Assembly (NCBI GenBank): GCA_946479015.1
Contig: CAMLEQ010000007.1
Span: forward strand, 1-31,820
Origin: an uncultured Gemmatimonadota bacterium
GTDB taxonomy: Bacteria; Gemmatimonadota; Gemmatimonadetes; Gemmatimonadales; Gemmatimonadaceae
Length of the DNA: 31,820 nt
Direction of reading: 5' to 3'
The notes under the pieces are model-generated. The model saw nothing but the letters and a program-made list of their open reading frames with translations, ran no database searches and had not been told where the DNA came from. This document shows positions 6,205 to 15,504 of this stretch, piece by piece; the first letter of the stretch is position 1; the number at the start of each line of letters is the position of its first letter. The position numbers and the translations under genes are program-made.

Positions 6205-7029
6205 TTGCCGATCCGCTCCACGATGATGCTCGTGGCCGCCGCGCTCGTGGCGGGGTGCGCCTCCGCGCCCCGCTCCGGGAGCGGCACGCCCCTCCGCGTG
6301 ATGTCCTACAACATCCGCTCCGGCAACGGAGACCTGGCCGGCACCGCGGCCGCCATCCGCGCGCTGGCGCCGGACGTGGTGGCGCTCCAGGAAGTGGACG
6401 TCCACTGGGCCGAGCGCAGCGGATTCGCCGACCAGGCCTCGGCGCTGGCGGAGCGGCTCGGGATGCACGCGCGGTTCGCGCGCATCTACCACCTGCCCGC
6501 GGCGAGCGCGGACCAGCCGGCGCGCGAGTTCGGGGTGGCGCTGCTCACGAGGTATCCGATCGTGCGCTCGCGGAACGACACCCTCACGCGACTCTCCACG
6601 CAGGAGGCGAACCCGGTGCCGGCGCCGATGCCGGGGCTGCTCGAGGCGACGATCGATGTGCGGGGGACGCCGGTGCGCGTGTTCGACACGCACCTCGACT
6701 ACCGGAAGGATCCCGGCGTCCGCGCGCGACAGGTGCGGGAGATGCTCGCGCACATCGACGCCTCCCCGGGGCCGACGCTGGTGTTCGGAGACATGAACGC
6801 GACGCCGGATGCGCCGGAGCTCCAGCCGCTCCTGCACCGGCTGCACGACGCATGGACCGGCGCGGCCGGGCCGGGGTTCACCTACCCCGCCGAGGCGCCA
6901 GCGAAGCGCATCGACTACGTGCTCGTGTCGGCGCACTTCCACGTGCGCACGGCGACGGTGCCGGCCACCGAGGCCTCCGACCACCGGCCGGTGGTGGCGG
7001 ACCTCGTGCTCGATGGGGGCGGTCGCTAG
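6205..7029 (+). CDS. Endonuclease/exonuclease/phosphatase-fold lipoprotein
   Basis: 274 residues from TTG 6205, chosen because it gives a charged N-terminus (MPIRSTMMLVAAALVAGC) ahead of a lipobox LVAGC; ATG 6223 is the alternative. The mature domain shows the metal-dependent phosphoesterase motifs in order: VMSYNIRSGNG (Asn), VALQEVD (catalytic Glu), FDTHLDY, FGDMNATP (Asp/Asn) and a terminal ASDHRPV (Asp/His). Members cleave phosphodiesters in nucleic acids, inositol phosphates or sphingomyelin. A lipoprotein would act outside the cytoplasm, so a nutrient phosphate or membrane-lipid substrate is possible. It is divergent from the sigma factor gene with only about 55 bases between starts. 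Its stop overlaps the stop of the opposing molybdo-enzyme gene (CTAG). Confidence 0.8.
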   Translation: MPIRSTMMLVAAALVAGCASAPRSGSGTPLRVMSYNIRSGNGDLAGTAAAIRALAPDVVALQEVDVHWAERSGFADQASALAERLGMHARFARIYHLPAASADQPAREFGVALLTRYPIVRSRNDTLTRLSTQEANPVPAPMPGLLEATIDVRGTPVRVFDTHLDYRKDPGVRARQVREMLAHIDASPGPTLVFGDMNATPDAPELQPLLHRLHDAWTGAAGPGFTYPAEAPAKRIDYVLVSAHFHVRTATVPATEASDHRPVVADLVLDGGGR

Positions 7030-9284
7030 AGCAGCTTGTCGAGCGTGATCGGCAGGTCGCGCACGCGCTTCCCCGTGGCGTGATGCACCGCGTTGGCGAT
7101 CGCCGCGGCGACGCCGGTGATCCCGATCTCGCCGAGCCCCTTCACGCCGATCGGGTTCACGATGGGATCGTGCTCGTCCACGAAGATCGCGTCGATGCTC
7201 CCCACGTCGGCGTTCACGGGCACGTGGTACTCGGCGAGATCGGCGTTCACGTAGCGCCCGGTGCGGCGATCCACGTGCGTCTCCTCCATCAGCGCCATCC
7301 CGATCCCCCACACCACGCCGCCGATGATCTGGCTGCGCGCGGTCTTGGCGTTCAGCACCCGCCCGCCGCCGTACGCCCCCACCACGCGCGGCACGCGCAC
7401 GCGCCCGAGGTCCTCGTCCACGCGCACCTCGGCGAACACGGCGCCGAACGAGTGCATCGAGTACTGCTGCTGCTCCTCCGCCCCCTTCGCGTCCACGCGC
7501 GACTCCACCGGCTGCGCGCCGTGGCGCGCGAGCAGCGCGGTGTACGTTTCCCCCGTCGCCGGATCGGCGGCGAGGGAGAGTCGCCCCTCCGCGGCGCGCA
7601 CGTCGCGCTCGGCGGCGCCGTGCAGCGGCGACGCGGGATCGGCGATCGCCATCCGCACCAGCTTCTGTCTCGCGCCGGTGGCGGCGAGGTACACCGCGGG
7701 TCCGGTGGACGACGCGGTCATCGACCCGGCGGAGAGCGGCGTGGGCGGCATCTCGGTGTCGCCCAGCTCGAACCGCACGCGCTCGGGCGGAAGGCCGAGG
7801 GCATCGGCGGCGATCTGCGTCATGATCGTGTACGTCCCGCAGCCGATCTCCTGCGTCCCCGCGCGCACCAGCGCGCTCCCATCGGGGAGGATGCGCGCCA
7901 CCGCCGATGCCGGCGCCTGCCGCGCGGGATACGTGGCCGTCGCCATGCCGTAGCCGATGAGCCAGCGGCCGTCGCGCATCGAGCGCGGCTTCGGGTCGCG
8001 CCGGCTCCAGCCGAAGCGCTCCGCGCCCACGCGGTAGCATTCGCGGAGCGACTTGCTCGAGAAGGGCTTTCCGGACTGTGCGTCGCGCTCGGCGTAGTTC
8101 TTCAGTCGCAGCGCGATGGGATCCATCGCGAGCGCGACCGCCAGCTCGTCCATCGCGCTCTCCAGCGCGAAGGTGCCCGTGGCCTCCCCGGGCGCGCGCT
8201 GGAAGGAGGGGGAGCCGACGTTGAGCCTCGCGAGGTCGTGGTCGGTCTCCGCGTTGGGGGACGCGTAGAGCATCCGCGTCTGCACGGCGCTCGGCTCCAG
8301 CCAGTTCTCGAGCGTGGAGGTGCTGGAGAGGCTCGTGTGCCGGATCGCGGTGAGGGCGCCATCCCGCTTCGCGCCGAGCGTGACGCGCTGGATCGTGAGC
8401 GGGCGTCCGCCCACGGGGCCGAACATCTGCCGCCGCGTGAGGAAGAGCTTCGCCGGGCGGCCCGCCCGCTTCGCCGCCATCGCCGCGAGGAACACGTGCG
8501 ACCAGGGGCCGCCCTTGCTGCCGAAGCCGCCGCCGGTGAAGTACGACACCACGCGCACGTTCTCGCGCGGGATGCCGAACGCCTTCGCCAGGCCGTTGCG
8601 CACGTTGAAGATTCCCTGCGTGGAGTCGTACACCGTGAGCCGGTCGCCCTCCCACACGGCGATGGTGTTGTGCGGCTCCATCGGATTGTGATTCTCGAGG
8701 GGCGTGGTGTAGGTGTGGTCCACCGTCACCTCCGCCGCGGCCAGTCCCGCCGCGACATCGCCGCGCGTGGTGTGCTTGGGCTCGGGGCCGGTGGGGTGCA
8801 CCGCGTTCCCTGGCGCGCGCGGCGCCGTCGTCACGTCGAGATCTGGCTTCTCCTCGTCGTACGTCACGCGCACCAGACGCGCCGCCGCCGTGGCGTGCTC
8901 GAAGGTGTCGGCGATGACGAGCCCGATGGGCTGGCCGTTGTAGTGCACGCGGTCGTCCTGGAGCAGCGTGGGGACGCGCGACGGCGGTTGCCCGGGCTGC
9001 GACGTGTTGACGGCGGTGGACTCGGCCAGGCGGGGCGCGTTCGCCGGTCCGAGCACGGCGAGCACGCCGGGGGCGCGCTCGGCGGCGGCGGTGTCCATCC
9101 GGCGCACGCGCCCCTTCGCGATGGAGCTGGTGACCATCACCACGTGCACGAGGCCGGGGAGGGGAAACTCGGCGGCGTAGCGCGCGGCGCCGGTGACCTT
9201 CAGCCGACCGTCCACGCGATCCATCGCGGCGCCGACGCTCGGCCCCGCGGCGCGCGAGGCCTGCACCTTCTTCTCGTCGCTCAC
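7026..9284 (-). CDS. paoC: Molybdopterin-binding large subunit of a PaoC/xanthine dehydrogenase-family oxidoreductase
   Basis: 752 residues from GTG 9284, overlapping the stop of the FAD subunit as GTGA. It begins with the family's DRVDGRLKVTGAARYAAEF and continues through the molybdenum-cofactor domains, including TGGGFGSKGG and the segment VGAYGGGRVLNAKTARSQIIGG. The C-terminal GVKGLGEIGITG holds the active-site glutamate (about residue 719) that starts hydroxylation of the substrate. The length and three-gene order match the E. coli PaoABC aldehyde oxidoreductase. The enzyme would oxidise aldehydes or N-heterocycles to acids and pass electrons to the FAD and Fe-S subunits. There is no Tat signal on this subunit; it would be carried across by the small subunit. 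No PaoD/XdhC-type cofactor-insertion gene is in the window. Confidence 0.88.
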   Translation of the reverse strand: MSDEKKVQASRAAGPSVGAAMDRVDGRLKVTGAARYAAEFPLPGLVHVVMVTSSIAKGRVRRMDTAAAERAPGVLAVLGPANAPRLAESTAVNTSQPGQPPSRVPTLLQDDRVHYNGQPIGLVIADTFEHATAAARLVRVTYDEEKPDLDVTTAPRAPGNAVHPTGPEPKHTTRGDVAAGLAAAEVTVDHTYTTPLENHNPMEPHNTIAVWEGDRLTVYDSTQGIFNVRNGLAKAFGIPRENVRVVSYFTGGGFGSKGGPWSHVFLAAMAAKRAGRPAKLFLTRRQMFGPVGGRPLTIQRVTLGAKRDGALTAIRHTSLSSTSTLENWLEPSAVQTRMLYASPNAETDHDLARLNVGSPSFQRAPGEATGTFALESAMDELAVALAMDPIALRLKNYAERDAQSGKPFSSKSLRECYRVGAERFGWSRRDPKPRSMRDGRWLIGYGMATATYPARQAPASAVARILPDGSALVRAGTQEIGCGTYTIMTQIAADALGLPPERVRFELGDTEMPPTPLSAGSMTASSTGPAVYLAATGARQKLVRMAIADPASPLHGAAERDVRAAEGRLSLAADPATGETYTALLARHGAQPVESRVDAKGAEEQQQYSMHSFGAVFAEVRVDEDLGRVRVPRVVGAYGGGRVLNAKTARSQIIGGVVWGIGMALMEETHVDRRTGRYVNADLAEYHVPVNADVGSIDAIFVDEHDPIVNPIGVKGLGEIGITGVAAAIANAVHHATGKRVRDLPITLDKLL

Positions 9285-10273
9285 GCCGACACCTCCTCGA
9301 GCGCGCGCACGAGCGTGCGCTTCGCCAGCTCCACCTTGAACGCGTTCTGCTCGTGCGGCACGGCGCCGTGCAGCGCCGCGTCGGCGGCCGCGCGGAAGGA
9401 CTCCCGCGTCGCCGGCTTCCCCGCCAGCGCGCGCTCCGCCGCCACCGCGCGCCAGGGCTTGGTGGCGATCCCGCCGAGCGCGATGCGCGCGGCGCGTACC
9501 GTGCCGCCGGCGAGATCGAGCGCCACCGCCGCCGAGGCGAGCGCGAACGCGTAGCTCGCCCGGTCGCGGACCTTGAGGTAGAGCGAGCGGCGCGCCCAGG
9601 AGAGCGCGGGGAGATCGATCGCCGTGATCAGCTCGCCGGGGCGCAGCACCGTCTCGCGCTCGGGGTGGGTGCCGGGGAGCAGGTGGAAGTCGCCGAACGC
9701 GATCGCGCGCGCTCCGCCCGGGCCGCGCACGCGCACGGTGGCATCGAGGGCGGCCAGCGCCACGGCGAGGTCCGACGGGTGCGTGGCGATGCAGTGCTCG
9801 CTCGTGCCGAGGATCGCGTGGCTCCGGTTCACGCCGTGCAGCGCGGAGCAGCCGGTGCCCGGCTCCCGCTTGTTGCACGGCGTCGCCGTGTCGCGGAAGT
9901 ACGGACAGCGCGTGCGCTGGAGCACGTTCCCCCCGATCGTGGCCATGTTGCGCAACTGCCCGGACGCCGCCAGGAGCAGCGACTGGCTCACCAGCGGATA
10001 CCGCTCCTTCACGCGCGCATCCCACGCCACGTCGCTCATGCGCCCGAGCGCGCCGAGCCGCAGCCCGCCATCCGGCAGCTCGGCCACCGCGGCGAGGGAC
10101 GGGTCGTGCCGCGCCAGCGGGTTGATGTCGATGACGCGCTCCGGCGTTTCCACGTCGAGCTTCATCAGGTCGATGAGCGTGGTGCCCCCGGCGACGTAGC
10201 GCGTGCGGCTCCCGGTACCGGCGCGCACCGCATCGTCGATGGTGGTGGCCACGCCGAGCTCGAAGGGTCTCAT
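9281..10273 (-). CDS. paoB: FAD-binding subunit with extra Fe-S cluster motif, PaoB-like
   Basis: 330 residues from ATG 10273, which overlaps the previous stop as ATGA. FAD-binding motifs of the molybdopterin dehydrogenase family are visible: YVAGGTTLIDLMK (about 26-38) and ATIGGN (111-116). Four cysteines at 123, 133, 142 and 161, in the contexts RCPYFRD, PCNKREPG, TGCSALHG and EHCIATHPSD, match the insertion that carries a [4Fe-4S] cluster in E. coli PaoB and 4-hydroxybenzoyl-CoA reductase-type subunits. It relays electrons between the [2Fe-2S] subunit and FAD. All four ligands are present, so the cluster is probably intact. Confidence 0.88.
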   Translation of the reverse strand: MRPFELGVATTIDDAVRAGTGSRTRYVAGGTTLIDLMKLDVETPERVIDINPLARHDPSLAAVAELPDGGLRLGALGRMSDVAWDARVKERYPLVSQSLLLAASGQLRNMATIGGNVLQRTRCPYFRDTATPCNKREPGTGCSALHGVNRSHAILGTSEHCIATHPSDLAVALAALDATVRVRGPGGARAIAFGDFHLLPGTHPERETVLRPGELITAIDLPALSWARRSLYLKVRDRASYAFALASAAVALDLAGGTVRAARIALGGIATKPWRAVAAERALAGKPATRESFRAAADAALHGAVPHEQNAFKVELAKRTLVRALEEVSA

Positions 10274-11244
10274 CGTCCGGCACTCCTCGTCGCGCGCACC
10301 TGCTGGATGGCGGCGACGATCCCCGGATAGGCGCCGCACCGGCAGATGTTGCCGCTCATCGCCTCGCGCACGTCGTCGTCCGTGGGTCCCCACGGCTCGT
10401 CGAGCATCGCGACCGCGGACATGAGCTGCCCCGGGGTGCAGTAGCCGCACTGGAAGCCGTCGTGCTCGATGAAGGCGCGCTGCACGGGGTGCAGCGTGTC
10501 GCCGGTGGCGAGCCCCTCCACGGTGGCGATTCGCTTTCCCTGCTGCATCGCGGCGAAGGTGAGGCAGGAGAGCACGCGGCGGCCGTCGACGTGCACCGTG
10601 CAGGCGCCGCACTGGCCGTGGTCGCACCCCTTCTTCGGGCCGGTGATCCCGGCGTAGTCGCGCAGCGCATCGAGCAGCGTGACGCGCGGGTCGAGCTCGA
10701 GCGCGACGGTCTTGCCGTCGACATCGAGCGTCACGTGCATGAGCGATCCGGTGTCCTCCGGCGCGGCGACGATGCGCGCGAGCGGCTCGGCGCGCGCCGC
10801 GGCGCGGGCGAGGGTGAGGGCGACCGCCGCGCCCACGGCGGCGGCGATGAACTCCCGGCGCGAGCACCCCCACGCGAACGACCCCGGCGCGGCGTCTGCC
10901 GCCAGGTGCCGGCGCGAGATGCGCCCCTGCTCGTCCACCACGAAGACGGCCCAGTCGCCGGCGACGCCGTACCGGCGCGCGATCGCGCCGTGCGTCTCCA
11001 GCGACAGGCTGAGGAGCCGCACGTGCTGGCGCTGCGGGAGCTCGGCGGCGATCTCGTCGCACGCGCGGACCGATGCCTCGTGCCGCTCATCGCCGCCGTC
11101 GCCGTGGAAGGCGATCACCACCGGTTCCCCGCGAAGATCGCGGAGCCGAGCCCCCTCGGGGCCGGTGCCGTCGGGCAGCGTGAAGTCGGGGGCCTCGTCG
11201 CCGATCGCGAGGAGGGGCGCGACAGCATCGGAAAGTGAACTCAT
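10270..11244 (-). CDS. paoA: [2Fe-2S] subunit (PaoA-like) with N-terminal thioredoxin/peroxiredoxin-like domain
   Basis: 324 residues from ATG 11244, about 100 longer than E. coli PaoA. Residues 10-115 resemble an AhpC/TSA-type redoxin (IGDEAPDFTLPDG, LRDLRGEPVVIAFHGDGG, WAVFVVDEQGRISRR). The usual catalytic Cys position is occupied by GDGGDE; only Cys62 is present. A Tat-type motif SRREF (128-132) and a hydrophobic stretch follow, then a plant-type [2Fe-2S] site (Cys207, 212, 215, 227) and the second cluster site (Cys266, 269, 301, 303). The Tat motif is therefore internal unless translation starts at a GTG near VFVVDEQG. This subunit would escort the complex to the periplasm. It is the first gene of the coupled paoABC-like operon. 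Confidence 0.82.
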   Translation of the reverse strand: MSSLSDAVAPLLAIGDEAPDFTLPDGTGPEGARLRDLRGEPVVIAFHGDGGDERHEASVRACDEIAAELPQRQHVRLLSLSLETHGAIARRYGVAGDWAVFVVDEQGRISRRHLAADAAPGSFAWGCSRREFIAAAVGAAVALTLARAAARAEPLARIVAAPEDTGSLMHVTLDVDGKTVALELDPRVTLLDALRDYAGITGPKKGCDHGQCGACTVHVDGRRVLSCLTFAAMQQGKRIATVEGLATGDTLHPVQRAFIEHDGFQCGYCTPGQLMSAVAMLDEPWGPTDDDVREAMSGNICRCGAYPGIVAAIQQVRATRSAGR

Positions 11245-11365
11245 CCGCTCGCTCCGGTTGAGCCGACAGTATGCTCGCTCGAGCGGCGCGAGCGCCGCAA
11301 GATTGATGCTCGCCTCCGGTACGGCGGAAAGGGCTCGGCGCCGCCGATCGCGACCGCCGCGCGCC

Positions 11366-12034
11366 TCACCCCGCGCCGGCGGCGCTGAACTCCGGCAAGC
11401 GCTCCGGCCTCGCTTCCGACAGCGCGCGCTGCACCCCCTCGGCGTCGTAGTCGGTGGCGTAGACGGGCGTCCCGGGCTGCTGACGCCAGGACTCGTCGAG
11501 GCCGCCGGCGTCCACGGGATCGAACCCGAGCTCGTCGACCAGATTCATCACCACGCGCTTGGCGGCCGCGTCATCGCCCGCCACGGGGAGCGCGATCCGC
11601 TGCGGGTCCCCCTTCGGGCGCCCCAGCTCCATCAGGTGCTGCGCGTAGATGTTGTTGAACGCCTTCACCACCGGGCGGCCGAGCTGCCGCGACACCCAGC
11701 GGCTCTCCGTCATTCCTTCCTCGATCGGCGCGATGCGTCCGTCGCGCCGCGGATAGTAATTGCCGGTGTCCACGACGGCCGTGGTGGCGGGCGTCTCGGC
11801 GAAGAGCCCCTCGGGCAGTTGCGGGATGTTGCGTTCCGGGATCGTCACGATCACCACGTCGCGCGCGCGAGCCGCTTCGGCCGGTGTCACCGCGTGCGCG
11901 CCCGTCTCCGCCGCCAGCGCGGCCAGCGTCTCCGGTCCTCGCGAGTTGGCCACAAAGACATCGTGTCCGAGCGCCCGGAGACGGCGGGTGAGCGTGCCGC
12001 CGATGTGGCCGGCGCCGATGATGCCGATCTGCAT
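11366..12034 (-). CDS. F420/NADP-oxidoreductase-like Rossmann protein
   Basis: 222 residues from ATG 12034, supported by a strong ribosome binding site (GGGAGGAG just upstream). The N-terminus MQIGIIGAGHIGGTLTRRL is a nucleotide-binding Rossmann motif, and the remainder (VFVANSRGP, VVIVTIPERNIPQLP, VVDTGNYYPRRDG, VKAFNNIYAQHL) follows the NADP-dependent F420 oxidoreductase family (PF03807). Many members outside methanogens and actinobacteria do not use F420 and act as NADP-linked reductases of unknown substrate. It is separated from the molybdo-enzyme operon by 121 bases and reads the same way; co-transcription is possible. It is divergent from the large Asp-box protein gene. Confidence 0.8.
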   Translation of the reverse strand: MQIGIIGAGHIGGTLTRRLRALGHDVFVANSRGPETLAALAAETGAHAVTPAEAARARDVVIVTIPERNIPQLPEGLFAETPATTAVVDTGNYYPRRDGRIAPIEEGMTESRWVSRQLGRPVVKAFNNIYAQHLMELGRPKGDPQRIALPVAGDDAAAKRVVMNLVDELGFDPVDAGGLDESWRQQPGTPVYATDYDAEGVQRALSEARPERLPEFSAAGAG

Positions 12035-12184
12035 GTCTCCTCCCGTGAACGAGGCCGCCCACCGCGCCGTGCACGTCACGCGACGGTGGGCGTCGACGAC
12101 GTCGATCGCGTTCGCACTCGACACTCGGCTGCGCCTCGTGGCGTGTCAAGCGACGCGGGACGGGGAGCGGGCGCCGTCGCCCGC

Positions 12185-12213
12185 TTGCTGCCGCTCGCGC
12201 CGCCGGTCATACT
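12185..12213 (+). promoter_or_regulatory. Sigma70-like promoter for the Asp-box protein gene
   Basis: TTGCTG (12185-12190) and CATACT (12208-12213) are separated by exactly 17 bases and lie 37 bases before the ATG at 12250. Matches to the -35 and -10 consensus are 4/6 each. The rest of the 215-base divergent gap (12035-12249) shows only GC-rich sequence with no gene. Confidence 0.45.
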
Positions 12214-12249
12214 CCGGGCTCAACAATCCCGCCCAGAGGTCCGTCGTTC

Positions 12250-15200
12250 ATGACGCCCGTACTCTCCCTCCGCTGGCTGTCCGCCGCGTCCGTGGCGATC
12301 GCCAGCCTCCTCACCCCCGCGCCCCGCCCCGGCCACACTCGCCTCACCGAGCGCCCACCCGTCGACCCGGGGATGTACGCCGGCCTGCGCTGGCGCAACG
12401 TCGGTCCCTTCCGCGCCGGCCGCATCGCCGCCGTCAGCGGCGCGATCGGCCAACCGGGCGTCTTCTACGCCGGTCTCCCCGGCGGAGGCGTGTGGAAGAC
12501 CACCAGCGCCGGCGCCACCTGGTTTCCGATCTTCGATTCGGTCACGAGCGTCTCGTCGGTGGGAGCGGTCGCGGTCGCGCCCTCCGATCCGAACGTGATC
12601 TACGTCGGCACCGGCGACATGATCACCGGCGGCGCGATCAACGAGGGCGATGGCGTCTACGAGTCGGTGGACGCGGGGAAGACGTGGCGGCACCTCGGCC
12701 TCGAGGCGACGAAGCAGATCCCGTCGATCCTCATCGACCCGCGCGATCCGAAGCTCGTGATGATCGCCGCGCAGGGGAACGTCCACCGGAAGAGCGATGC
12801 GCGCGGCGTGTTCCGTAGCACCGATGGCGGCGCCACGTGGACGCGGACGCTGTACGTGGACGACGAGACGGGGATCGAGAGGCTCGCCAGCGCGTACGAC
12901 GAGCCGAACGTGATCTTCGCGACCACCGTGCGGCACTACACGCCACCCGGCGCCCCCGCGCGCCGGGCCGCCCCGTCCGACTCGGGGCCCACGGGCACGG
13001 CGCTGTACAAGTCCACCGACGAAGGGGTGACCTGGCACGAGGTCACCGGCGGCGGGCTGCCGCGCCTCTTCGGGCGCACGTCGGTGGCCGTGGCGATGCA
13101 CACCCACGCGCAGCGCGTCTTCCTGATCGGCAACTTCGGCCTCTATCGCTCCGACGACGGAGGCGCGACGTGGCGCCGGATGGACGCCGCCGACAAGCGG
13201 ATCGCGAACGGGCAGGGCGGCTACAACTGCGGCGTGTACGTGGATCCGGAGAACCCGGACATCGTCTACACGATCAACACGTCGAGCTACAAGTCCACCG
13301 ATGGTGGCAACACGTTCACCGGATTCAAGGGCGCGCCCGGCGGCGATGACCCGCAGCAGATGTGGATCGACCCGACCGACGGCCAGCGCATCTTCCTCGG
13401 TCTCGATCAGGGCGCGGCGATCACGCTCGACGGCGGCGCCACGTGGAGCTCCTGGTACAACCAGTCCACGGAGCAGGTCTATCACATTGCCACCGATGCG
13501 TCGTTCCCCTACTGGATCTACGCCACGCAGCAGGATGCCGGCGCGATCCGCACGCGCGCGCGCGGCAACCTGGGCGAGATCGGACCGCTCGATTGGAGTC
13601 CGGTGCCCGGGTGGGAGTGGGGCACCGTCGTCCCCGATCCACTCCACCCGAACACCGTGTACGCCACCGGCTCGGGGGTGGTGAAGATCACCTTCCCCTC
13701 CGAGCAGTGGATCGACGTGAGCCCGGCGCAGGATCCCGAGCTCGCGCTGCGCACGTCGTTCTCGGGGCCGATGGTGTGGGCGCCGTGGAACCAGCACGAG
13801 CTGCTCGCGGGGTTCCAGTACCTCATGGCCACCACCGACGGCGGCGTGCACTGGAAGCGGCTGAGCCCCGATCTCGCCGTGCCGGCGGCGCAGGTGGCCG
13901 CGGGCTCCGGACGCGCGGCGACGCGGAGCGGCTCGGCGCAGCCGGGTGGGGCCATCGAGTCGATCTCCGCATCCACGGTGGCGCCGGGGACGATCTGGGT
14001 GGGCACGGACAACGGGTTGATCCAGGTGACGCGCGATGAGGGGAAGACGTGGCACGACGTCACGATCCCCGGGCTCCCCGACCCCACGCACGCCGACATC
14101 TCGGCGATCGATGCGTCGCACCAGGACGCGGCCACCGCGTACGTGGCGATCGACTACCACCGCGCGGGCGACTACACGCCGTACTTCTATCGCACGCACG
14201 ATTACGGAAAGACGTGGACGAAGATCGTGAGTGGCCTCCCCACCGATCAGCCGGGCGGCAGCTTCGCGCGCGTGATCCGCGCGGACACCAAGAGGGCGGG
14301 GCTCCTGTTCGCCGGCACCGAGAGCGCGATGTGGGTCTCGTTCGATGATGGTGACCACTGGCAGTCGCTGATGCTGAACCTGCCCACCACGTCGTATCGC
14401 GACATCGCCATTCGCGGGAACGATCTCGTGGTGGGCACGTACGGGCGCGGAATCTGGATCCTCGATGATTACTCGCCGCTGCGGCAGGCGGCCCCGGCGA
14501 TCGCCGGAGAGCCCGTGCACCTCTTCCAGCCCGCTGAGGCGATCCGCGTGCGGCGGAACGTGAACGCCGACACGCCGTATCCCCCCGAGGTGCCGCACGC
14601 GCTCAACCCGCCGGATGGCGTGATCATCGACTACACGCTGGCGGCGAAGCCCGCGGGCGAGGTCACGCTCGACGTGATCGACGCGGCGGGAACGGTGGTG
14701 CGCCACCTGTCGAGCGCGCCGATCGCACCGGTGGAAGAGGCGGCGCAGCCGCCGGAGCCGAACTTCTGGCTTGCGACGCCGGCGCCGCTCCCCACCAGCG
14801 TGGGCGCGCATCGCGTGGTGTGGGACCTCCGCTACGATGCGCCGCCGGCGTTCACGCACACGTTCGAGATCAACGCCAACCCCGGGCTCACCCCGGCGTC
14901 ACCGGAGGGGCCGCTGGCGCTTCCCGGCACCTACACCATCAAGCTCACGGTGGATGGGCGCAGCTACACGCGACAGGTGGCGGTGCGCAACGATCCCCGC
15001 TCGCACGCCACCACCGCCGACCTGCGCGCGCAGCACACGCTGCTCATGCATCTCGACGCGGGGATCCGGACGGCGTGGACGGGCTACCACGAGGTGACCG
15101 CGCTGCGCGCCGCGGTGGAGAAGGCCGCGGGCGCGAGCACGGCGGGCGATGTGGCCGCCGCGGCCACGTCGCTCGAGGCGGCGATGGACACGGTGGCCGG

Positions 15201-15504
15201 CGACCCGCACGGGGGGCGCGGCTTCCGACGCCGTGGCGGTCCCACACCGCCGCCAAGCTTCGTGGACGCGAGCGAGGCGCTGGTGCGACAGCTCGAGGCG
15301 CAGGACTACGCCGACATGGCGCCCACCGCGTCGATGCTCGCGGCGCAGGCGGCCACGTGCCACGAGCTCGCGGCCGCCGAGTCACGGTGGGAGCGCATCC
15401 GCACCACGGAGCTCTCGGCGTTCGACGCCGTGCTCGCGCGCAACGGGCTACCGGCGGTGGCCCAGGGGCAGCCGGTCAGGCGAGGAAAGGTTCCATGTGA
15501 ATGA
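12250..15504 (+). CDS. Large secreted VPS10/sortilin-like Asp-box (BNR) repeat protein
   Basis: 1084 residues. The first 25 (MTPVLSLRWLSAASVAIASLL) form a signal peptide. The body contains about eleven Asp-box motifs of the S/T-x-D-x-G-x-T-W kind, for example SVDAGKTW, STDGGATW, STDEGVTW, SDDGGATW, STDGGNTF, TLDGGATW, TTDGGVHW, TRDEGKTW, THDYGKTW and SFDDGDHW. These mark the blades of one or two beta-propellers as in sortilin/VPS10 and GH74 proteins. After GRGIWILDDYSPLRQ comes a C-terminal beta-rich domain (about 750-900) and a helical tail. Proteins annotated 'glycosyl hydrolase' in this family often lack proven activity, and I see no certain catalytic acids. It likely acts outside the cell or in the periplasm. 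Its stop lies inside an antisense PIN-toxin remnant. Confidence 0.85.
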   Translation: MTPVLSLRWLSAASVAIASLLTPAPRPGHTRLTERPPVDPGMYAGLRWRNVGPFRAGRIAAVSGAIGQPGVFYAGLPGGGVWKTTSAGATWFPIFDSVTSVSSVGAVAVAPSDPNVIYVGTGDMITGGAINEGDGVYESVDAGKTWRHLGLEATKQIPSILIDPRDPKLVMIAAQGNVHRKSDARGVFRSTDGGATWTRTLYVDDETGIERLASAYDEPNVIFATTVRHYTPPGAPARRAAPSDSGPTGTALYKSTDEGVTWHEVTGGGLPRLFGRTSVAVAMHTHAQRVFLIGNFGLYRSDDGGATWRRMDAADKRIANGQGGYNCGVYVDPENPDIVYTINTSSYKSTDGGNTFTGFKGAPGGDDPQQMWIDPTDGQRIFLGLDQGAAITLDGGATWSSWYNQSTEQVYHIATDASFPYWIYATQQDAGAIRTRARGNLGEIGPLDWSPVPGWEWGTVVPDPLHPNTVYATGSGVVKITFPSEQWIDVSPAQDPELALRTSFSGPMVWAPWNQHELLAGFQYLMATTDGGVHWKRLSPDLAVPAAQVAAGSGRAATRSGSAQPGGAIESISASTVAPGTIWVGTDNGLIQVTRDEGKTWHDVTIPGLPDPTHADISAIDASHQDAATAYVAIDYHRAGDYTPYFYRTHDYGKTWTKIVSGLPTDQPGGSFARVIRADTKRAGLLFAGTESAMWVSFDDGDHWQSLMLNLPTTSYRDIAIRGNDLVVGTYGRGIWILDDYSPLRQAAPAIAGEPVHLFQPAEAIRVRRNVNADTPYPPEVPHALNPPDGVIIDYTLAAKPAGEVTLDVIDAAGTVVRHLSSAPIAPVEEAAQPPEPNFWLATPAPLPTSVGAHRVVWDLRYDAPPAFTHTFEINANPGLTPASPEGPLALPGTYTIKLTVDGRSYTRQVAVRNDPRSHATTADLRAQHTLLMHLDAGIRTAWTGYHEVTALRAAVEKAAGASTAGDVAAAATSLEAAMDTVAGDPHGGRGFRRRGGPTPPPSFVDASEALVRQLEAQDYADMAPTASMLAAQAATCHELAAAESRWERIRTTELSAFDAVLARNGLPAVAQGQPVRRGKVPCE

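Noticed and set aside
6255..9554. 1099-codon plus-strand open frame across the phosphoesterase and molybdo-enzyme genes
   Set aside because: Translation is rich in Arg, His, Ala and Gly with no conserved motif and conflicts with well-supported genes.
12220..14859. 879-codon minus-strand open frame opposite the Asp-box protein
   Set aside because: Shadow frame: skewed composition and no family signature; the sense strand has about eleven Asp boxes.
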